In this document: piece by piece, positions 56,557 to 64,000 of the stretch | How the letters are laid out: each line of letters begins with the position of its first letter | How positions within the stretch are numbered: the first letter of the stretch is position 1 | Origin: Wolfiporia cocos | Taxonomy: Eukaryota > Basidiomycota > Agaricomycetes > Polyporales > Phaeolaceae | Direction: 5' to 3' | NCBI GenBank assembly: GCA_029448655.1 | Contig: JACCLO010000004.1 | Span: forward strand, 1,488,001 to 1,552,000 | Length of the DNA: 64,000 nt | Program-made: the position numbers and the translations under genes | Notes under the pieces: model-generated | What the model saw: only the letters and a program-made list of their open reading frames with translations | Databases searched by the model: none | Told to the model about the DNA's origin: nothing

Positions 56557-58565
56557 CCATCGGCAAAACGCGAACTCTCATATCTAGTCCGCTAACTATT
56601 GTAAATAGCGGCTCAGTAGATATACGTAGATATGAGCAGATACTATGCGCGGGGTACTTGCAGGATCAACGAGGACCGGAATATATTTTGTAGGATCAAC
56701 GAGGACCGAAATACTATTTGCAGGATCAACGAGGACCGAAATGTTATTTGCATAATCAACGAGGACGGAGATACTAATTGCAGGATTAACAAGGACGGAA
56801 ACATGATTTGTAGGATCAACAAGGGCAGGGATCTCAATTGCAGGATTAACAGGGATGGAGATATGGATCGCAGGATTAACAAGAACGGAAATACTAATCG
56901 CAGTATCAATGGGGGCGGGAATATTTATATCAATGGCAGGATCAATGTGGACGGGGATGTCGATGGCAGGATCAAGATGCACACATTTACTTCGTATCTA
57001 CAGTATGCAGTGTATTTGAGACGTAGTCGGTCTCCTCAGAAAGCATGTGAAGCAATACTGAGTAAATGAACCCACATACCAGTACAGGTCAGTAAACATT
57101 AAATGTTAATGTTGAAACATTGAACATCGAAAAAGGAGTGCATCGGCGCAGTGGGGCGGCGTCCGGGCATGACGCGGCTCCCATCCAATTTAGTAAGTCC
57201 CTTGCTTGATTAGGCAACACCTTTCGTACTTTGTAACCTATCATACTTTTAGGCGGCTCCTGAATCCTGTCCATAGTACCATAAAGGCCGGCTCTCGTCA
57301 CTGTCAACGTACTCGACCTTCTCTCTCCCTCGATGCATGCAGTGGCATCCTTGTGACACCCCAGGTGCAGTCTATCACTTGCACATATCCAAGTCGATGC
57401 GTGCATCGTTCTCTAGCTCATCTCTCCTTCCTCTTTCCCTCTCGGTGCCACGTGTTGTGGTCTCTCCTTGCAACCCTACTTGCTCGCTGTGTGCGCAGTA
57501 CGTATATTTCTTTCTTCCCCTGCATGCCCTACTGAGCCGTGATCAACCCTACTGCCATAAGGCTTATGGGAATGCTTGCCATAGTATGTACCAAGTGCTG
57601 GACAGCACCTGTTGCTGCATTCCTTTGGGAACTCCTCACCCTCACTCCTCAATATCCGGTGTGTTGACTGTCATATTTTCTCCATTTTTGTGCGCATATA
57701 TGCACTTTTCACGGTGATTTTTCAGTGTTCACAGGCTCCTCATGATTGCCATACCAACCCACACCATTTCCCATGGCTCCGCCCACACGGCGCACGGTTT
57801 CGGTACGTGAAGTCGCACACGGACTTGTATACTTCCTTCCTCATGCGTTTTTCTTGAGATACTTGACACTTGCATCGATCACCCGCTGCCATCTCACCAC
57901 CTGGCAGCGCCGGTATGTACATACATATAGTATTTGATTTTAAGTTCTGATCGGCCGTGGAACAGCAGCGTCACATGCTACTATCCATACCGACCCCGCT
58001 GTAGGTCCCGCTGTGCCTGCTCTTTGCATGCGCTGGTGGAGGAGGTGTTGGTGGGGGAGAGTTTTGCGATGATGGGCTTAGGGGCAGGGATGAGGATGGC
58101 GAGCGCAAAGATAATGATTACAATGAGTGATGTGAACGCCGTTAATGCGGAAGGCTGTACGCTTCAGCTGGTAGTCCTCCCATTAGCACACATGCATGTT
58201 TCAATACAATGCAAATTTCCATTGGCGTTATACTCCTGGGTCTGAAACAACACAGTCCAATATAGTACTAGCCCTCCAGGAGAAACCGCCCTCTCAGGCG
58301 ACCGCTATTATATGGTCCTTGTAGTAGCAAGGCCTCAGATAAGGTCCTCGCAGCTGCAGGGGCCTCAGGTAAGGTCCTTGCAATAGCACTCGCCTGGGCG
58401 CAGCGTCCTTGCATGAACGTGTCCCTTGGGCACTTGCTATTGCGTGGACCTGCTACTATAAGGGGGTTATACATGACTATACCGGTCCGGCTACATTTAC
58501 AGGACCTGCTAGGTATATCTACATAGATATGAGTATATCTACGATCTCGCACTTTGCTGATGACG
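56557..58565 (+). mobile_element. TIR element with 30-nt minisatellite, copy 2
   Basis: About 2.0 kb, the same order of parts as 52618-54525: left end CATCGGCAAAACGCGAAC, minisatellite, shared pyrimidine-rich core, right end closing GCACTTTGCTGATG. Direct orientation relative to copy 1. It contains more minisatellite units, and single-base differences are spread along its length, so the copies are not very recent duplicates. Confidence 0.65.
56662..56976 (+). repeat. 30-nt minisatellite, copy 2
   Basis: About ten units of the repeat seen in copy 1, here closest to GGATCAACGAGGACCGAAAT. The plus frame 56632-57069 (start MSRYYARGTCRINEDRN) and the minus frame 56982-56596 are both open throughout, as in copy 1. 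Confidence 0.85.
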
Positions 58566-60424
58566 CAGTACACCTGGAGCGAAGCTGATGTTACGCGAAC
58601 GCGACGCGTTTCGTGCGCCTATATGGCGCAACGTCGTCCCAAAAAGGCAGGCAACTGCTTCCACTACGCTCTGTTATAATATATTCATAGCCAAGAGACA
58701 ATGCAGCCTCTGTGTACCGTAGACCGTAGATAGATTGACTAAGATGTTTAAGATCGGATTGTCAAATATCATAAGCCAAGCTCTACCATATAATCCATAG
58801 ACGACATTTTGATCCATACATTGTCAAATCAGTATAAATGTAACTCCTCCTTGCCCATGGATCTACACCACAGAATGATAGTCCCAAATATGTCACAGAC
58901 TTGCCTCTGTGCGACCCCTGGGCTCAGGGGGATCCATACACGACTGCATAGACCATGTGCGACGCCCACGTCGTACTCATAAGGTCAGCCCGTCGAACTC
59001 ATAAGGACATACGTTTGCCCAGGGCGAGCGTACCCTCAGCCGGCAGGCCCCTCAGACGGCGCAGATGGAACACACAGACTAGCGGATGAGATACGGGCCC
59101 CGGGCCAGCGAGTCACGCAGGTGTAGCAGGTAAGGCACTCGACGTGCATTGACGAGAATCTTAAGGATGGGGCTGTAAGGCCACCATCCGTCGTACTTAT
59201 ACATCTGTAGCTGGCCGGTAATGGCCGCCCTAAACTAATGGCCTGTGCACGCATTATGTAAGAGGACACATGATAAGTAACTACTTGTGACGATGTAACT
59301 GGTGTGGCCGTAGTGTGTCCGTACCTGAGGCGCGCGCTACCCTACAGCGCTAACCAGACGATCAGGTGACCCATATACTCTGAGTGCAACGTGGAGGTAG
59401 CTAAGTAGTAGTGGAGCGGCGTACGCCTAGCACCGCCCATACAAACAATAGCGAGGGATGTACAGTGACCCCCCAGGGTACATCCGTGACAAAATATTCA
59501 AAGTGAACATTGGCTAAAAATGTTGGGAACAGAATCTTTTAAAGGTGCTTCATTGTCTCTGGGAGAGTATTGTAATGTTGAGATCTCGGACAGTGAATTA
59601 TTTCGTGAGAATCTGTTCCCAACAATTTGTTTATATTATCATTCTGAACAAGTCTTCCCGCCAACATGTTTCATGGATCTTTGTTCTCGGTGAGTTATTA
59701 GGATTGACCATTATCACCCAATCGTAGCCCCAGCACTTGCACGCCAAGATGGGCGCCAACGAGATGCCGTTGATGAAATGCCCGGCATCTGACAGTGGTG
59801 CATCATGGCGCTTGGTCATGTGGGACTTGCCGCCCCCCTACGGTTGCCGGTCCCCATAATACCTACCTTTATCTATAGGTCACATGGATGCTGCTTACAT
59901 ATACATACCACATGACTCTTAGGTAGCTGCGCATAGGCCCCTTCAGGGCCGGCAGTTAGTCAGTGGTGTGAACACATGTATATATGCTGCGTCATCTGGG
60001 GCTTACTCCCCAGACTCATTATTCTTGATGTAGGGGTGTGTGTCCTCTCTTGCTTGATACTTCATGCATGCTTGTCTGGGAGTGATTGCCTTGCGCCATC
60101 CAGACCAATGCCCCCCATGCTGGCTCATATAGTACACCATACAAGTTTGTGTCAACATCATGATCATTGATTGTGATCAGGTTGCTATGTGTGACAGCTA
60201 CTCTGTGTTGTCTTGGCTTGAAAATGTTGATTGAATATGAACACGAGCTAAACATGGAAACAGTAGAGACTATGACACACAAAAGCCTCAAGCCTCCCTG
60301 GGCCTCAGATTTAATTCATGAATATGGGCTAGGGAGTTTGTCAGTGACAAACAACAAGCATCATGAGCATGAATGCAGTGCAAGACATGTACCTGACTAA
60401 GAGTCCTGCCATTAGTGTTGCCAT

Positions 60425-60540
60425 TGGCTCAGCTTGACTCGGCTCAGCTTGGCTTGTGATAGTTTTGGGCATGAGCGGCTCACAACTTCATGGCTCAGCT
60501 TGCATGGCTTAGCTCTGCTTGAGGCAGCTCCAGCTCAAGC
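60425..60540 (+). repeat. GCTCAGCTTG-rich short repeat
   Basis: GGCTCAGCTTG and close variants recur about five times within ~115 bp, irregularly spaced. No coding role seen. Confidence 0.6.
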
Positions 60541-63500
60541 TATAGATGGACAAGATAAACAATACATACAACATGAATGCATGATGGCCAGCTTCAAATA
60601 ACATATCATATGTATAGCAGCCTAATAAATAAATAACATACACCTTCAACCTCTCAAAAGCTACGATTGAAGCCAGGCATGCAGAATATACTCACATAAA
60701 TACCAACTCAGTCACTCCATGCTTGTACTGCATATGATGAACTGTCAAGCTATAAGGTGCACTTACTGTGCCAGTCCATCTCCAGCCTGATGTCACACAG
60801 TGCCATGTTGTGACTCATACCGTGTGTATACCTGCTGTGCATCAGTGTGCCCAAACGTCCCTTGTAGAGGAACATGCCCTGATGATTCCCTGTGTGGACA
60901 AACAACAGCCATGCATGCGGGCCCATGAGCAGCACATGAAGTCATGCAGATCCTGTACCTTTGTAGAAGGTGCTGAAGATAACTCCATCAAGAATTGGCT
61001 TACAACCTGTAGAAATCCGACCACTGAGCAAATAAAGACTTATGGACCATCCCAAGAGTTTATGATACACATAGCAATGTTCCTAGCATTGTTGATGGTA
61101 CAAAGTGCACTGTCTGAAGGATCGTCATACTGCCACACACCTGTGGTGTATGAGAACAAGGGGACCACCTGATTAGTCATAAGCCATGGCTCATCCCCAG
61201 TGAAAGTACCTCATATCAGAACCTATCAGTAGCTACCCAATATGATCTGATACAAAAGTTGGACTCTTCATAGAATCCGCTATTTCCTTAGGTGCCTAGC
61301 AGTATACTAGAAGCTACTGTAATGTATTGAAAGCTAGTAGGATAGCATTCCAATATACTACTAGTTATCAGAAAATACCCAACAGCCCTGTCTGAAAATG
61401 TAGCGACTATCCCAGGATACTCAAACATACCAACATGCAGAGGCTTGCTCAATCAGAGCATACTCATACATATTAGACCCTATCCTTTGAATTGCTTCAA
61501 TCTATCAACAGCTACCAGAAAACACCAATATCCATCGAATCCCATCCTCTGAATCTATCAGAAGATACTCAAAACCATCCACATCCACTTTTGCATTGTA
61601 CCAGAAAGATCTGAACCTATCAGCAGAGAGTCCAAGCATCTACAGTAAGAGTGGTGAATCCAGCAGGGCATCCTATGCACATATCAGAATCTACTCAAAT
61701 TTATTGCTCTAGAAAGTATGCCACTCACTCAAAAAATGGCACACATATTGTCAAGTTCTCTAAGTCATCTGGAAGCGATGCCAGCTACACTAATGGCATT
61801 GTTGTACATCGGCTCAACCTGGTTCAGGGGCACAAGCTGCATTTTCAGCTGCTGCAGGTCAGCTGAACCACTGAGATGGCATGTTACGGGTTGTATACCC
61901 ATTTGTTATATTTGAGTTGCAAATATAAGTCTTCTGCACTAAATCCTGCAGAAGTGTACAAGGCTAGATAATACCCTGTTCGTATTAAGCCTTCCAAGCC
62001 CTAAGCTGCAAAGACTTTAGGGATTTTTCAATATTCAGTATGCATTAGAGAATATATCTTGTGTAGAGAGCAAGTCAAATAGATGACTTGCCTTAGTCTG
62101 AGAAGTCAGCGTGCACTTTGAGGACTTAGTCATTCAGGACTCAGAATATACTGAGCATAGTTTCCTACATTTGAGAATGAGTATAAGACGTCTTGTTTGT
62201 ACAACAAGGTCAAGCTAAAGAGCCTCAACAATAGTTACAGGAGTTTATATACTACGCCGAGTTTCAGTAGTCCTACCAGTCCCAGATGCCACTGATACTA
62301 TCTATGTCATAGTATGAAACATATGATAGGTATGCAATGATGTATCCAGAATGATAGATAGCAATGATATGGTGGTTGAACGCCGTCTGTCAATCATGGA
62401 ATGATAAATATGAAATGAGGGCAGAGTTGGATCTGCCAGTCTGAAACAAGTCTCATATGCTAGTACAACTGGGGTTGTGCCCAGTAGAGTCACAAGTAGC
62501 CAGGGGGTTGGTTGTGCAACAAGTCCCTGTATTGTATTCACCCAATGGTGAGTTCTGTGAGCATTTGAAAAAAATAAAAATGACTGTTACATGGTGGAAG
62601 AGTCGCTCCTGCTATAGTATGTGCAAGGGGGCCAAGTACAACTTTTATGGAGCAAATGTGGTTTAGCTGGATGACTGCACACCATACAGCAATACAGCAC
62701 ATATACTCACCTGTCACAGTTTTCTAGGCATTCTCCTATTTTTTTTCTTGAATTTATACGAATATTCTATGACTTAATCTACAATAAGTCGTATTCAACG
62801 TAGTTAGTACCCCTAACCACGAACCCATCATTCTTCTCGTACCTATGAGAACCTTTGAGCATATTCCATGACTACAGTCATTAGCTCAACATCAGCGGTC
62901 TGGTCTTATCTAGATGCCCCACTGACAAACCATGTACGTTACCGCTTACGCAGCCCTTGTCGTTATTAGCACGACATATTAGCACACCATTATGGCACCA
63001 TCGGGTAGACACTGAGCATTACCGCTCAATGCACAGACCTCTAACATTAGGGCAGACAGGTTCTTAGGTAGTGCCCTACATGTATATATGCTGCACGATC
63101 TAAGGCTAAGACCTTAGAACAATTCATCTCTTTGACATGCTGCACTAGCTCTACTATCTACTGCTGCACACCTTTTCATCACTTCAACTTAGCAACTAAA
63201 AATATAAGTGAGTTTTGGGTCATCACCTCATCAAACATAATCTGTGGCCAGTCCAATTGGACATGCTCCTGGTGTGCTATTAGTGAGCAAGTAACACAGA
63301 ATACTCAATGTCATGTCATCTGCAAGTGGCCCCCTAGGCCCAATGTCCCTAAGGTCAGTACGAGGGGTACTCAGTCAAGTAAGACAAGACCAAGTAGTGG
63401 GGAGTCAATGAAGTTGAGAGTGCACACAAGATGGTGACAGAGTACACTGGGGGCAGAATGCCCAGTGTCAAGATTGATTGAGCTGAGGTTGTAAGACCTC

Positions 63501-63675
63501 AGCATTGTAGTATATATACATGGGGACCAGTACTAATGAGATCAGTACTTGCCGTAAAGGTGTGGTCTGTGCAATGCCCATGATATAAGGGGTAAGTCTC
63601 TAACTACCGGGCTGGTGGTAATCTAAGTGCTAACCATACAATCTAATCTAAGGGTCACATGACATACTGGTGCCG

Positions 63676-63748
63676 TAGTCCATGACAAAGTGGTTAACGT
63701 GTCAAACAGGGGGTCAAGGGGCCTGAGTTTGAGTCCTGGTGGATGGGC
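63676..63748 (+). other. Degenerate tRNA-like sequence (possible SINE head)
   Basis: TGACAAAGTGG resembles a pol III A-box and GAGTTTGAGTCC a B-box, about 40 nt apart. The outer ends (TAGTCCA / TGGATGG) pair in six of seven positions counting G-U, and a three-pair D-stem forms, but the anticodon and T stems do not. It is not a functional tRNA; a tRNA-derived SINE or relic is the best guess. Confidence 0.25.
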
Positions 63749-64000
63749 CTGATCCATGTTGCAGAAACTGTGACAGCAAGTGTGTGCCCTTGATGCTTCA
63801 TGCATTTTGAGGGGGAGTGAGTAAGGCTACCATGAAGTTTAGTGTGCCCCCTGTGGGAGCATGAACACATGCTTAAAATGTGACTCTCCAAGCAGGCAGC
63901 AGAGCGGATAAAGGAGAAGCATCATCTTGGGGCACGACACAAGAATGGGGAATGTGTGCACCTCTGTAGTCTGTATCTACAGACAGAAGTTATCAGAGAC

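Larger units (their letters stand above)
58566..64000. other. Gene-free, AT-rich, repeat-like terminal region
   Basis: 5.4 kb with no frame longer than ~134 codons and no recognisable domain or splice-supported exon. Similar short blocks around CATGTATATATGCTGC occur near 59972 and 63078 and could be TATA/U3-type pieces of degenerate LTRs. 61200-61660 has degenerate ATCTATCAG/CTACCAG repeats. The overall look is decayed transposon DNA, but no family can be named. Confidence 0.4.

Noticed and set aside
60768..61172. 134-codon frame in the terminal region
   Set aside because: No ATG-conserved start, no motif, and an overlapping antisense frame of similar quality; probably chance.

Overview
The window is nuclear DNA of a filamentous basidiomycete, most likely an Agaricomycete close to the Polyporales. 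Coding exons are GC-rich, are broken by many introns of 46-72 nt with GTRNGT donors and CTRAY branch points, and the gene content is fungal. No rRNA, confident tRNA, CRISPR or prokaryote-type operon is present. All gene models were spliced by eye. Every model presented with a complete exon list closes to a whole number of codons.

Layout. 0-9.3 kb holds single-copy housekeeping genes: an FG nucleoporin (minus, C-terminus cut by the window edge), siroheme synthase MET8 (plus), transcription coactivator MBF1 (plus) and gamma-tubulin (minus, 10 exons). 9.3-19.3 kb is gene-poor and carries a TIR transposon at 13.9-17.2 kb; its 772-codon DDE transposase is broken by two in-frame stops. 19.3-33.9 kb holds a tetraspanin, two nine-exon DUR3-type urea/polyamine transporters flanking a divergently transcribed mitochondrial YME2 gene (16 exons), and an opsin-related seven-helix protein lacking the retinal lysine. 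35.8-42.3 kb carries three paralogous small P-loop GTPases with coiled-coil tails and conserved exon structure. 43.5-47.1 kb is a head-to-tail duplication of a cytochrome b561-type membrane gene, followed by 3-hydroxyisobutyrate dehydrogenase. From 48.3 kb the sequence becomes gene-poor: one small protein resembling the N-terminal region of fungal STAND proteins, two copies of a ~2 kb TIR element with an internal 30-nt minisatellite, then about 5 kb of unresolved repeat-like DNA.

The genes do not form one pathway. Urea/polyamine import (DUR3), sulfite/nitrite-reductase cofactor synthesis (MET8) and valine catabolism (HIBADH) are each nitrogen or sulfur related but are separately arranged. The accessory part (35-58 kb) shows repeated local duplication: GTPases x3, b561 x2, the TIR element x2. 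The least explained elements are the GTPase family, the DDE transposon with a very long D-E spacer, and the TIR/minisatellite element.
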